Of a stretch of DNA of 64,000 nt, positions 35,619 through 45,089 are shown in pieces. The translations under genes were made by a program, and so were the position numbers. The notes under the pieces are model-generated. The model was not told the DNA's origin, did not search any database, and was given only the letters and a program-made list of their open reading frames with translations. The stretch is from NCBI GenBank assembly GCA_023410575.1, contig JAEYPP010000016.1, forward strand, positions 186,001 through 250,000, read 5' to 3'. Origin of the DNA: Bacillota bacterium (GTDB taxonomy: Bacteria; Bacillota; Clostridia; Lachnospirales; Lachnospiraceae). Within the stretch, counting starts at the first letter, position 1. Each line of letters opens with the position of its first letter.

Positions 35619-37405
35619 TGAGTATGCAACCCATAAAGCAAAAGGTAACAAAAAAAACAGATAAACCCCAAAATATGAGGAAAGTATTAATTGGTCTATG
35701 GTCTTATCTTAGATATTATTGGATTTTACTTTTTCTAGCAATATTACTTGCAATGGCAAGTAATATATTTGCTCTTATTGGTCCTATGTTATCTGGAAAA
35801 GCGATTGATTTCATTACTCCAGGATTAAACGCAGTGCAAATGAATAAAGTACTTTATTATGCAGTGATTATGATAGGTTTTTACGTATTATCTTCAATTT
35901 TGTCATATGTCCTATCAGTTCTTATGCTAAATCTATCACAAAAGATAGTAAGAAAAATGAGAAATGATGTTTTTTCTAGATTAATGGAACTTCCAGTGGG
36001 ATATTTTGACCGAAACAAATCAGGCGATATTATTAGTCGAATTTCATATGATATAGATGTGATTAATACTTCCATGTCGACAGATTTAGTTCAGATTGTT
36101 GCGAGTTTGATTACAATCATTGGGTCATTTGCTATGATGCTTATGATATCACCAAGTTTAGTGCTAGTTATGCTTATCACTCTCCCGATGTCATTTATAT
36201 ATACAAAGCAAATGGCAAAAAGAACAAGACCTTTATTTAAAAAGCGTTCAGAGAAGCTTGGTGAGCTTAATGGTTGTGTGGAGGAAATGGTAAGCGGTCA
36301 GAAGACGATTGCTGCATATACGAAAGAAGATGTCATGATTCAGCGTTTTGATGCTATGAATAAGGAAGCGGTGGATGCCTACTATGAAGCTGACTTTATA
36401 TCAAGTATTGTTGGGCCTAATGTCATTTTTATTAATAACGTATCTCTTACTTTGGTAACGGTTGTAGGAGCAGTCCTATACTTGTATCAAAGATTGACTT
36501 TAGGTGATATTTCATCTTTTGTTTTATACTCTAGAAAATTTTCTGGCCCAATTAATGAGATAGCAAATATCATCAGTGAGTTGCAATCAGCTTTAGCCGC
36601 TGCTGAACGAATCTTTAAAGTACTAGAGGAGCCAGTGGAAACAGAAGATATCTATGGAGCAATAGAATTAACCAATGTTATTGGTAATGTTGATATCAAG
36701 GATGTCTCATTTGGATATTCGAAGGATAAAACAATAATAAAACATCTGTCTTTGCAAGCAAAGCAAGGTAACCTAATAGCAATTGTCGGACCTACAGGTG
36801 CAGGAAAAACAACAATTATCAATCTATTAATGCGTTTCTATGATGTTGACGATGGTGAAATCTATGTTGATGGAGCTGAAAATCGAACGATGACTCGTAA
36901 AAGTCTTAGAAAAGCATATGCTATGGTATTACAGGATACTTGGTTGTTTACAGGTACAATTTTTGAAAATATTGCTTATGGAAAGCCAGATGCAACAATG
37001 GAGGATGTTGTGAGAGTTGCAAAAGCGGCGAAAATTCATTCATTTATTGAAAAGCTTCCCAAAGGCTATCGAACGATTTTAAGTGATGAGGGAACAAATA
37101 TCTCAAAGGGACAAAAACAACTCTTAACGATTGCTAGAGCAATGTTATTAGAGGCTAAGATGCTTATACTAGATGAAGCGACATCCAATGTTGATACGAG
37201 AACAGAAATACAAATTCAGAAGGCAATGCGTAATTTAATGGCGAATAAAACATGCTTTGTGATTGCACACCGCTTATCTACGATTCAAAATGCAGATAGT
37301 ATATTAGTTGTTGATCAAGGAAACATTGTTGAACAGGGTACACATCAACAACTGATGAAGAAAAAAGGTTTCTATTACGAGCTTTACTCTTCACAATTTC
37401 AATAA
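35618..37405 (+). CDS. ABC exporter half-transporter, catalytic subunit
   Basis: 595 residues. Six transmembrane helices (about 25-325), then an ATPase domain with Walker A 'GPTGAGKTT', Walker B and catalytic Glu520 ('LILDEATSNVD') and switch His551 ('IAHRLST'). Its signature motif is altered ('ISKGQKQL'). With the partner upstream, which has a canonical signature but no catalytic residues, one complete and one degenerate ATP site would form, as in known heterodimeric exporters. Likely exports a drug, lipid or peptide; a TetR gene follows and may regulate it. Ends at a strong terminator. Confidence 0.92.
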   Translation: MSMQPIKQKVTKKTDKPQNMRKVLIGLWSYLRYYWILLFLAILLAMASNIFALIGPMLSGKAIDFITPGLNAVQMNKVLYYAVIMIGFYVLSSILSYVLSVLMLNLSQKIVRKMRNDVFSRLMELPVGYFDRNKSGDIISRISYDIDVINTSMSTDLVQIVASLITIIGSFAMMLMISPSLVLVMLITLPMSFIYTKQMAKRTRPLFKKRSEKLGELNGCVEEMVSGQKTIAAYTKEDVMIQRFDAMNKEAVDAYYEADFISSIVGPNVIFINNVSLTLVTVVGAVLYLYQRLTLGDISSFVLYSRKFSGPINEIANIISELQSALAAAERIFKVLEEPVETEDIYGAIELTNVIGNVDIKDVSFGYSKDKTIIKHLSLQAKQGNLIAIVGPTGAGKTTIINLLMRFYDVDDGEIYVDGAENRTMTRKSLRKAYAMVLQDTWLFTGTIFENIAYGKPDATMEDVVRVAKAAKIHSFIEKLPKGYRTILSDEGTNISKGQKQLLTIARAMLLEAKMLILDEATSNVDTRTEIQIQKAMRNLMANKTCFVIAHRLSTIQNADSILVVDQGNIVEQGTHQQLMKKKGFYYELYSSQFQ

Positions 37406-37416
37406 TTAATCGATTG

Positions 37417-37464
37417 AAAAGAGGATTGAGTCCTGTACTTTTGAGGACTCAATTCTCTTTTTTT
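37417..37464 (+). terminator. Terminator of the ABC exporter operon
   Basis: A stem of about 16 bp (AAAGAGGATTGAGTCCT with AGGACTCAATTCTCTTT) is followed by an uninterrupted T run. Confidence 0.9.
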
Positions 37465-37527
37465 CGCCATTTTATTAGAAAATTAGATGTAATAACTTAT
37501 ATTTTTACAAAAAAAGACTAGAAATCA

Positions 37528-37573
37528 TTGACAAGGAACAATTTACCACATATAATGTATGTAAGTGATCACT
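37528..37573 (+). promoter_or_regulatory. tetR-family gene promoter with candidate operator
   Basis: TTGACA (37528-37533), 17-bp spacer, TATAAT (37551-37556) is a full consensus promoter. The perfect palindrome AGTGATCACT (37564-37573) sits at the expected transcription start and is a plausible autoregulatory operator. Confidence 0.65.
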
Positions 37574-37589
37574 ACGGTAGGAGAGTAAT

Positions 37590-38177
37590 ATGAGAAATAA
37601 CATTTTGCACAGAAGAGATCGGCTAATAATAACTACAATTGAAATACTAGACGAATTAGGAATTCAGGGTTTATCAACAAGAGAAATAGCTAAAAGGCAA
37701 GGTGTGTCAGAAGCTACAATATTTAGACATTTTAAAAGTAAGAATGAGTTGCTTAGTGCAGTCTTAGATTATTTTACTCAATTCGATGAAGATATTTTTT
37801 TGACAACTAGATTAAAAAATATTGGACCTTTAGAAGCAATACTATTTCTTATAAGTTCATCTGTTGAGTACTATGAGAATTACCCAGCTATCACATCAAT
37901 TATGCAATTAATGGACGTTTTTAGGTACGAACCTGAATTGGAAGTCAAAGTAAAATCCATAGTAACCAATCATTTTCAGTTTGTTAAGAGTCTGGTAGAG
38001 GATGCTCAAAAAGTTGGTGAGTTGCAATCTGATCTAGATAGTGATAGCATAACAGAACTAATTTGTGGTAGTAGCCGAGAGATTTCTCTCTTGTGGAGAC
38101 TAAATGGAAGAAATTTCCCGCTTAAGCAAAAAACTCTTTCAACAATCAGAACACTCTTAGCTTCATTTAGTATTTAA
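37590..38177 (+). CDS. TetR/AcrR-family transcriptional regulator
   Basis: 195 residues. The N-terminal helix-turn-helix is 'LSTREIAKRQGVSEATIFRHFKSKNELL' split across residues about 29-56, the TetR/AcrR pattern. The C-terminal ligand domain is unremarkable and the ligand is unknown. It lies downstream of the ABC exporter and upstream of cheY, with its own promoter and a palindrome. Regulation of the exporter is the simplest guess, but that would need an operator before 33807, where I see no copy of the palindrome. Confidence 0.85.
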   Translation: MRNNILHRRDRLIITTIEILDELGIQGLSTREIAKRQGVSEATIFRHFKSKNELLSAVLDYFTQFDEDIFLTTRLKNIGPLEAILFLISSSVEYYENYPAITSIMQLMDVFRYEPELEVKVKSIVTNHFQFVKSLVEDAQKVGELQSDLDSDSITELICGSSREISLLWRLNGRNFPLKQKTLSTIRTLLASFSI

Positions 38178-38276
38178 GATTTTTACGGAACGAGACTTAT
38201 TATTGAGTACTAAATAAGTGAAATGAATCAAGTGGTGTCTCGTATTTGTAGATTATTTTTAAAGATGGAGGTATGT

Positions 38277-38639
38277 ATGAAAAAGATTCTTATTGTTGAT
38301 GATGCTGCGTTTATGAGATTGGCGATTAAAACAACACTTGAGAAAAGTGGTTTTCAAGTAGTTGGCGAAGCTGCAAATGGATTAGAAGGCATACAAAAAT
38401 TTATAGAGTTACGGCCTGACATAGTCACATTAGACATAACCATGCCAGAAATGACAGGGCTTGAGGCACTAAAAGCTATTATAAAAAAAGATGCAAGCGC
38501 TAAAGTTGTAATGGTATCGGCTATGGGACAAGAAGCTATGGTAAGAGAAGCTGTAATTCATGGTGCAAAATCGTTTATAGTAAAACCTTTCAAGGATGAG
38601 CAATTAATTAAAACAATTAATAAAGTTCTTGCAATCTAA
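38277..38639 (+). CDS. cheY: Chemotaxis response regulator CheY
   Basis: 120 residues, single receiver domain. 'ILIVDDAAFMRLAI' supplies the acidic pair, 'DIVTLDITMPEMTG' the phospho-acceptor Asp (about residue 55), 'VMVSAMG' the switch Ser and 'FIVKPF' the Lys. No output domain. In chemotaxis it is phosphorylated by CheA and binds the flagellar switch. The ATG at 38277 follows TGGAGG; the longer frame to 38223 is not needed. It is the first gene of the che operon; the 100-bp leader shows only a weak ACGAGAC/GTCTCGT stem (38190-38243) and no clear SigD promoter. Confidence 0.92.
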   Translation: MKKILIVDDAAFMRLAIKTTLEKSGFQVVGEAANGLEGIQKFIELRPDIVTLDITMPEMTGLEALKAIIKKDASAKVVMVSAMGQEAMVREAVIHGAKSFIVKPFKDEQLIKTINKVLAI

Positions 38640-38662
38640 AGCCAGTACAAGGAGGTGAACCA

Positions 38663-40744
38663 ATGTCGGATCAATACTCAAGCGAACCTATGCTTGATAT
38701 GTTCATATTTGAAACAACACAATTAATTGAGCAACTGGAGCAGATAATTTTAACAAGTGAAAGAGGAAGTTGTTTTACTCCAGACGCAATCAATGAAATA
38801 TTTCGAATTATGCATACAATAAAAGGTTCCTCCGCTATGATGATGTTTACTGATATCTCTACTCTTTCACATGCCATGGAAGACATATTTTATTATCTGA
38901 GAGAAGAGAAACCAAAGTGTATCGACTGTTCAAAACTATCTGATTTCTTACTAGAAGGTATCGATTATATCAAGGTTGAAGTGGACAAAATAAAAATCGG
39001 TGAGGAATTAGTTGACAATCCTGCTAGCTTATTAGAGACGTTAAAGGAGTTTTTGATTACGTTAAGAAAGGAGAATAATAGCCCAACTTCTGAGAAACCA
39101 AAGAAATCAGTTAAAAAACAGCAATATTATGTGAGGCAGGATAAAAGCATAACAACAGTTTATAGTAATACTTACAAAGTCCTCATATTCTTTGAGGAAG
39201 GCTGTGAAATGGAGAATATTCGTGCTTATACAATTATTCATAATCTAAAAGATATTACGACTGATTTCTATTTCTTCCCAGAGGATATTATTGATAATGA
39301 TAATAGTACTGAGATTATACGACAACAGGGTTTTTTAATATATTTTAAATCTGACAAAACCTATGAAGATTTACATGAATTCTTTATGCAAACGATATTT
39401 CTCAGAGACTTGAACTTAATACAATTAGAAAATGATGATGAGTATCAACAATTAAGTGACAAAAAGCAACCGATTACTGAGGAATTAAATATCACGCTAA
39501 GTAACCCTATCAAAATTCCTGAATTACATAAAACAGACAATATAGATATTGATAAAGAAAAACAAGCGGCTTCGACAGCACAGAGTATTATCAGTGTTAA
39601 TGTACCTAAATTGGACAAGTTAATGGATTTAGTTGGCGAGATGGTGATTGCTGAAGCAATGGTTATTCAGAATCCAGACTTACAAGGACTCGAACTGGAC
39701 AATTTTCAGAAGGCTTCAAGGCAGTTAAGTAAAATAACGAATGAAATACAAGACTTAGTCATGTCGATTCGAATGGTCCCATTATCTGCTACTTTTTTTA
39801 AAATGCATAGAATCGTTAGAGATATGTGTAAAAAACTTGGAAAGGAGGTTGAACTTGAGATAATCGGTGAGGAAACCGAGGTGGATAAGAATATTATTGA
39901 ACATATCTCCGATCCACTGATGCATCTAGTAAGGAATGCACTTGATCATGGAATTGAAGCAACTGAGGATCGAATATCATTGAGTAAAAATAAAACTGGT
40001 ACAATAACCATAGAAGCCAAAAATGCAGGAAGCGATGTTTTAATTATTGTGAAAGATGACGGTAGAGGTCTTGATAAAGATAAAATTCTTAATAAGGCAA
40101 GAAAGAGTGGTTTGCTTTATAAGAATGAGGACGAAATGTCTGATAAGGAGATATTCAATCTCATACTATTACCGGGATTTTCTACCAACGATACGGTATC
40201 TGAATACTCAGGTCGTGGAGTAGGGATGGATGTAGTATCAAAGAACATTGAGATGATCGGTGGTTCGATATCAGTTGATAGTGTTAGCAACAAAGGTACA
40301 ACAATTACTTTGAAGATTCCACTTACCTTAGCAATTATTGATGGGATGAATATTAAAGTTGGAAACTCCTGTTATACGATTCCGACAATTTCAATTAAAG
40401 AATCCTTAAGGCCAAAGGAAAAGGACCTTATAATTGACCCAGATGGAAACGAGATGATTATGGTAAGGGGAGAATGTTATTCGATATTAAGGTTACACAA
40501 ATTGTACAAGGTAAGTACTTGTGTCAAGGAATTTACGAACGGAATTATTATCATGGTGGAACAAGAGGATAAAACTCTTTGCATTTTTGCTGACGAGCTT
40601 TTAGGACAGCAGCAGGTAGTTGTAAAAGTATTACCTGAGTATATTCAAAAGTTCAAAAAAGTGAAAGGCTTATCTGGTTGCACTTTATTAGGAGATGGTA
40701 GAATTAGCTTGATACTTGATGTTGCAGGTCTAATTAATTATTAG
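38663..40744 (+). CDS. cheA: Chemotaxis histidine kinase CheA
   Basis: 693 residues. Domains in order: P1 HPt with phospho-acceptor His51 in 'RIMHTIKGSSAMM'; a P2-type region (about 150-260); P3 dimerisation ('VPKLDKLMDLVGEMVI'); P4 HATPase with N box 'LVRNALDHGIE', G1 'DDGRGLDKDKI' and G2 'GRGVGMDVV'; and P5 CheW-like regulatory domain (about 555-693). It autophosphorylates under receptor control and passes phosphate to CheY and CheB. It follows cheY by 23 bp with a strong AAGGAGGTG site. Confidence 0.95.
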   Translation: MSDQYSSEPMLDMFIFETTQLIEQLEQIILTSERGSCFTPDAINEIFRIMHTIKGSSAMMMFTDISTLSHAMEDIFYYLREEKPKCIDCSKLSDFLLEGIDYIKVEVDKIKIGEELVDNPASLLETLKEFLITLRKENNSPTSEKPKKSVKKQQYYVRQDKSITTVYSNTYKVLIFFEEGCEMENIRAYTIIHNLKDITTDFYFFPEDIIDNDNSTEIIRQQGFLIYFKSDKTYEDLHEFFMQTIFLRDLNLIQLENDDEYQQLSDKKQPITEELNITLSNPIKIPELHKTDNIDIDKEKQAASTAQSIISVNVPKLDKLMDLVGEMVIAEAMVIQNPDLQGLELDNFQKASRQLSKITNEIQDLVMSIRMVPLSATFFKMHRIVRDMCKKLGKEVELEIIGEETEVDKNIIEHISDPLMHLVRNALDHGIEATEDRISLSKNKTGTITIEAKNAGSDVLIIVKDDGRGLDKDKILNKARKSGLLYKNEDEMSDKEIFNLILLPGFSTNDTVSEYSGRGVGMDVVSKNIEMIGGSISVDSVSNKGTTITLKIPLTLAIIDGMNIKVGNSCYTIPTISIKESLRPKEKDLIIDPDGNEMIMVRGECYSILRLHKLYKVSTCVKEFTNGIIIMVEQEDKTLCIFADELLGQQQVVVKVLPEYIQKFKKVKGLSGCTLLGDGRISLILDVAGLINY

Positions 40745-40785
40745 AATGTACAGATAAAAAATTTGTCAAGAAAGGAGATGGAACT

Positions 40786-41280
40786 ATGGACAATAGTACT
40801 GATTTATCTATTGAGAGAGAAGAAGATACACAAAAGGGACGATTCTTGACCTTCTCCTTGGATAAAGAAAGCTATGGGATAGAGATAAAATATGTTACAG
40901 AGATCATTGGTATTCAAGAAATTACTGAAATTCCAGAGCTACCAGAGTATGTAAAAGGTATCATTAATTTAAGAGGAAAAATCATACCAATTATGGATGT
41001 AAGAATTCGTTTTAAAAAGGAACCGAAAGAATACAATGATAGAACTTGTGTAATCGTAGTAGATATAAAAAATATATCAATTGGTCTTGTAGTAGATAGA
41101 GTCTCGGAGGTTCTTACAATTTTGGAGCAAGATATTGTTGAACCACCACAATTGAATAAGGGAATCAATAATAGGTATGTCAGAAAAATAGGGAAAATAG
41201 GGAGTGATGTCAAGTTATTGCTGGACTGTGAAAAACTTCTATCGGATGATGTACTAGAGAATATAATCGAGGTAATGTGA
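40786..41280 (+). CDS. cheW: Chemotaxis adaptor protein CheW
   Basis: 164 residues of a single CheW domain: 'FLTFSLDKESYGIEIKYVTEII', 'LPEYVKGIINLRGKIIPIMDVRIRF' and 'IGLVVDRVSEVL' are diagnostic. It couples the CheA kinase to receptor arrays. Located between cheA and the receptor gene with AAAGGAG before the ATG. Confidence 0.95.
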   Translation: MDNSTDLSIEREEDTQKGRFLTFSLDKESYGIEIKYVTEIIGIQEITEIPELPEYVKGIINLRGKIIPIMDVRIRFKKEPKEYNDRTCVIVVDIKNISIGLVVDRVSEVLTILEQDIVEPPQLNKGINNRYVRKIGKIGSDVKLLLDCEKLLSDDVLENIIEVM

Positions 41281-41312
41281 TGATTGATAAAATATTTATA
41301 GGAGGGTGAATT

Positions 41313-43028
41313 ATGAGGTGGTTCTATAATATGAAGATTCGTTCAAAACTTATTAGTTGTTTTATAATTCTTGCAGTCTTAACAGGCATTGTAGGTGTAG
41401 TTGGTGTTAGTAATATGAATACGATTAATCAAAGAAGCGAAAGTATGTATAACAATAATTTTATTCCGACGCAACACCTGAAAGATATTCAAATCGCCTT
41501 GCAGGATGTTCGTGCTAATCAGGTATTAGCTATTTATGAGAGAGATCCAGAGAAATTCATTGAAAGAAAGGATAACATTGATAAAGTTATTTTAAATAAT
41601 AATGAACTTTTAGCTGAATATGAGAAGACGATTGGGCAGGATAATGAAAATAGAAGTTTATATAATGATGTTATTGACATGCTTGCAGTATATAGAGACG
41701 TTCGTGATGAAAATCTGAAGATGATAGAAAATCAACAATATGATGAGGCATTGGCGATGCTTGATAAGGTAACTCAAGCAAGAACAAATGCTGATGATGC
41801 TTTACAAAAGTTAGAAAGTTACAATACAAATCAAGCAGAGCTCACAGTACAGGAAAATGCTGATAATTTTGCTAACCAGACATTAATTATGATTTGTGTT
41901 ATTATAGTAGGTATAGTACTTGCAATCTCTCTTGGTCTAATTGTTGCAAATATGATAAGTAAACAATTAAATAAGCTAGTAGGTGTTGCCGATAAGATAG
42001 CTGATGGTAATTTGGATGTGTCAATCGATATTGATTCCAAGGATGAGGTTGGAGTACTTGGGAATGCATTTATGAGGATGACGGATAACCTTAATGATGT
42101 TATGTCAAATATAAATTCTGCGTCGGAACAGGTCTCAACTGGAGCACGACAGGTATCAGACTCAAGCATGGCACTTTCACAAGGAGCTACAGAACAAGCT
42201 AGTTCGATCGAAGAGTTGACGGCATCCTTAGAAGAAATATCTTCTCAAACTAAGCTAAATGCCGGGAATGCTAACCAAGCAAATGATTTGGCTAGAACAG
42301 CGAAAACTAATGCAATGCAAGGCAATGTTCAAATGAAGGAAATGTTAAAGGCAATGGAAGAAATAAACGAGTCGTCAAGTAATATATCTAAGATTATAAA
42401 AGTAATTGATGATATAGCATTTCAGACTAACATTCTTGCACTCAATGCTGCAGTTGAAGCGGCTAGAGCAGGTCAACATGGAAAAGGTTTTGCAGTTGTA
42501 GCTGAAGAAGTCAGAACGCTCGCAGCTCGTTCAGCTAATGCGGCAAAAGAAACAACAGATATGATAGAAGGCTCTATAAAGAAAGCGGAGAGTGGAACAA
42601 AGATTGCAAAAGATACTGCCGTTTCACTAGATGAAATTGTAAATCAAATTGAAAAGGTAGCCGTTCTCGTTAATGATATTGCAACAGCTTCCAATGAGCA
42701 GGCTTCGGGTATTGGTCAAATCAATCAAGGTATCATGCAGGTATCGGATGTAGTTCAGACAAATTCTGCAACTTCTGAGGAAAGTGCTGCAGCAAGTGAA
42801 GAGCTTTCAAGTCAAGCTGAACTTCTAAAAGATATGGTTAGTAAATTCAAACTAAGAAATATAAGGGCGTCTCAAAGGAGTGAAGAGCTAAATCCAGAGG
42901 TTCTTGCTATGCTTCAAAAGATGTCCAATAAGAAGAAAAATGTAAACAGTAGGGCAAACGAAAATGTAGAAGCTCAAGTACCGAAACATACTATAGCATT
43001 AAGTGATGCGGAGTTTGGAAAATACTAA
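41313..43028 (+). CDS. Methyl-accepting chemotaxis protein with four-helix-bundle sensor
   Basis: 571 residues. Transmembrane helix 1 (about 12-32), an all-helical periplasmic-type sensor (about 33-190) with the 4HB_MCP look ('NNFIPTQHLKDIQIALQDVRANQ'), transmembrane helix 2 (about 191-213), HAMP (about 214-266), then a long coiled-coil signalling domain. The hairpin tip is 'IDDIAFQTNILALNAAVEAARAG' (split across residues about 368-391), the site that contacts CheA and CheW. The C-terminus ends 'DAEFGKY' instead of the CheR-tethering NWETF pentapeptide. The ligand is unknown. It is in the che operon, so its array probably uses the neighbouring proteins. Confidence 0.93.
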   Translation: MRWFYNMKIRSKLISCFIILAVLTGIVGVVGVSNMNTINQRSESMYNNNFIPTQHLKDIQIALQDVRANQVLAIYERDPEKFIERKDNIDKVILNNNELLAEYEKTIGQDNENRSLYNDVIDMLAVYRDVRDENLKMIENQQYDEALAMLDKVTQARTNADDALQKLESYNTNQAELTVQENADNFANQTLIMICVIIVGIVLAISLGLIVANMISKQLNKLVGVADKIADGNLDVSIDIDSKDEVGVLGNAFMRMTDNLNDVMSNINSASEQVSTGARQVSDSSMALSQGATEQASSIEELTASLEEISSQTKLNAGNANQANDLARTAKTNAMQGNVQMKEMLKAMEEINESSSNISKIIKVIDDIAFQTNILALNAAVEAARAGQHGKGFAVVAEEVRTLAARSANAAKETTDMIEGSIKKAESGTKIAKDTAVSLDEIVNQIEKVAVLVNDIATASNEQASGIGQINQGIMQVSDVVQTNSATSEESAAASEELSSQAELLKDMVSKFKLRNIRASQRSEELNPEVLAMLQKMSNKKKNVNSRANENVEAQVPKHTIALSDAEFGKY

Positions 43029-43094
43029 GTTTTAACGTATTCTATTTCTATATTAGTTTTACATAACTAGCTGTAGTGTTGTTAAGGCTTATGG

Positions 43095-43161
43095 ATATCC
43101 ACAAATTACCGTATTAGATTAGAATTGTTAACGTCTTTCTGATACGGTAATTTGTGGTATA
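43095..43161. other. Long hairpin between mcp and cheR
   Basis: The arm at 43095-43114 pairs with 43142-43161, including 16 consecutive complementary bases (CCACAAATTACCGTAT), around a 27-nt loop. No T run follows on either strand, so it is not an ordinary terminator. It ends 37 bp before the cheR start. It could be a processing or stability element that adjusts cheR-cheB-cheD levels relative to the receptor. Confidence 0.6.
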
Positions 43162-43198
43162 TAGGAAAAATAATTTTAGACAGTGGAAGGTGAAACTT

Positions 43199-44014
43199 AT
43201 GATAGCCATTACGAATCGTGAATATAGCCAGTTAGCAACATACATTCAAGCCAATTATGGAATTTACTTAAAAGAAGAAAAGAAAACCTTGATATCAGGG
43301 AGGCTTCATAATGTATTATTACAGCATGGTTTTGACAACTTTACCGATTACTATAACTATATATTGTCAGATAAAACAGGAGAGGCAGTACGTACATTAT
43401 TAAACAAAATAACAACTAACCATACTTTTTTTATGAGAGAACCGAATCATTTTTATTATTTTAGAGATAGTGTACTCCCTATATTGGAAGATACTTTAAA
43501 GGATAGAGATCTACGAATCTGGAGTGCAGGTTGCTCATCTGGTGAAGAACCATATACTCTTGCAATGATTATAGATGAATTTCTTGGGAAAAAGAAAGTG
43601 TGGTGGGATACTAAGATATTAGCGACTGATATCTCAAGTAAGGTTCTTGATCAAGCAATAAAAGGGATTTATGCGAATGAGGAGATTGCATCGTTACCAG
43701 TATCATGGAAACTAGATTACTTTAAAAAAATTGACAATGAAAAATCCATTCTAGTTGATCGAATAAGGAATGAAGTTATATATAGAAAATTTAATTTAAT
43801 GGAAAAACACTTTCCGTTCAAACGTAAATTCCAAGTAATCTTTTGTCGGAATGTAATGATTTATTATGATAATCAGACAAAATGCGATCTGATTAATAAA
43901 TTCTATGAATCGTTAGAATATGGAGGTTATTTGTTTATTGGACATTCGGAAACAATTAATCGAGATGAGTCATTATTTAAGTATATCATTCCGTCTGTAT
44001 ATAGAAAGGAATAA
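43199..44014 (+). CDS. cheR: Chemotaxis protein methyltransferase CheR
   Basis: 271 residues. The N-terminal helical domain (about 1-75) is followed by the SAM-binding domain with 'RIWSAGCSSGEEPYTLAM' (about 107-124), 'KILATDISSKVLDQA' and 'VIFCRNVMIYYD', the standard CheR motifs. It methylates glutamates on the receptors. The start at 43199 follows a GGAAGG site; an in-frame ATG at 43154 lies inside the hairpin. Confidence 0.95.
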   Translation: MIAITNREYSQLATYIQANYGIYLKEEKKTLISGRLHNVLLQHGFDNFTDYYNYILSDKTGEAVRTLLNKITTNHTFFMREPNHFYYFRDSVLPILEDTLKDRDLRIWSAGCSSGEEPYTLAMIIDEFLGKKKVWWDTKILATDISSKVLDQAIKGIYANEEIASLPVSWKLDYFKKIDNEKSILVDRIRNEVIYRKFNLMEKHFPFKRKFQVIFCRNVMIYYDNQTKCDLINKFYESLEYGGYLFIGHSETINRDESLFKYIIPSVYRKE

Positions 44015-44055
44015 AAAGTTTTATTCATAGTCAGTATATAGGATGAGGTGTGATT

Positions 44056-45084
44056 ATGGAAATGCAAAGAAAAATTAGAGTTTTGATTGTTGACGATAGT
44101 CTGATATTTAGAGAAGTATTATCGAAAGGGCTTTCCTCTGATGTGAATATTGATGTTGTTGCAGTTGCAAATGACCCCTTCGACGCAAGAGATAAGATAA
44201 TTAAGTATAGGCCTGATGTCATGACATGTGATGTTGAAATGCCGAAAATGAATGGTATTGAGTTTATAAAACGCTTGCTTCCACAATATCCGTTACCAGT
44301 TATTGTCGTAAGTGCGATAAGCTCAACAGTGTTTGATGCTATGAATGCAGGAGCTGTTGATTTTGTTACAAAACCTGATATTAAGGAAGTTAAGAGCGTT
44401 GAAAATTTTATTATCGAATTGATTACCAAGGTAAAGGTGGCATCCATTGCTAAGATAATTAAATCAAATACGAATAGTATTACTCCAGGGTTTGAAAATA
44501 GTCTGAGTCATGTAGCTGAGAAGTTAGTTGCGATAGGAGCATCAACTGGTGGAACCGAGGCGATATTTAATATCTTAAAAAAATTGCCTTCAAATTCACC
44601 TGGGATTGTTATTGTACAGCATATACCACCTGTATTTTCTCGTATGTTTGCAGAGCGACTTAACACTTCTACAAGCCTAGAGGTTAAGGAAGCAAAAACT
44701 GGTGACTATGTTGAAGTTGGAAAGGTACTGATAGCGCCTGGTGATTTACATATGAGAATTAAGAAAATTGGTAATAGATATAGGGCTGAGTGCTTTGAAG
44801 GAGATAAGATAAATGGTCATTGCCCATCTGTCGATGTTTTATTTGAATCTGTTGCCAAGGAAGCTAAGGAAAACGCAATAGGTGTAATTTTAACGGGGAT
44901 TGGTTATGACGGAGCGAAAGGGCTTCTAGCTATGAGACGTAATGGGGCAAAAACGATTGGACAGGACGAAGAAACCTCTGTAGTTTACGGTATGCCAAAG
45001 GTGGCTTATAATATTGGAGCAGTAGAGAGACAAACTTCATTAGGCAACATACCTAATATTTTATACTCTCTATTTGAGAAGTGA
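44056..45084 (+). CDS. cheB: Chemotaxis response regulator methylesterase CheB
   Basis: 342 residues. The receiver domain has 'VLIVDDSLIFREVL' and the phospho-acceptor in 'DVMTCDVEMPKMNG'. The esterase domain has the catalytic Ser in 'IGASTGGTEA', His in 'VIVQHIPP' and Asp in 'LTGIGYDGAKG'. It removes methyl groups from receptors, opposing CheR, and is activated by CheA. The start is taken at 44056 after GAGGTG; a GTG at 44050 and an ATG at 44062 are alternatives. The end overlaps or abuts cheD. Confidence 0.95.
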   Translation: MEMQRKIRVLIVDDSLIFREVLSKGLSSDVNIDVVAVANDPFDARDKIIKYRPDVMTCDVEMPKMNGIEFIKRLLPQYPLPVIVVSAISSTVFDAMNAGAVDFVTKPDIKEVKSVENFIIELITKVKVASIAKIIKSNTNSITPGFENSLSHVAEKLVAIGASTGGTEAIFNILKKLPSNSPGIVIVQHIPPVFSRMFAERLNTSTSLEVKEAKTGDYVEVGKVLIAPGDLHMRIKKIGNRYRAECFEGDKINGHCPSVDVLFESVAKEAKENAIGVILTGIGYDGAKGLLAMRRNGAKTIGQDEETSVVYGMPKVAYNIGAVERQTSLGNIPNILYSLFEK

Positions 45085-45089
45085 GAGAT

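Noticed and set aside
38178..38276. SigD promoter for the che operon
   Set aside because: No TAAA-N15-GCCGATAA-like sequence is visible; the leader has only a weak stem.
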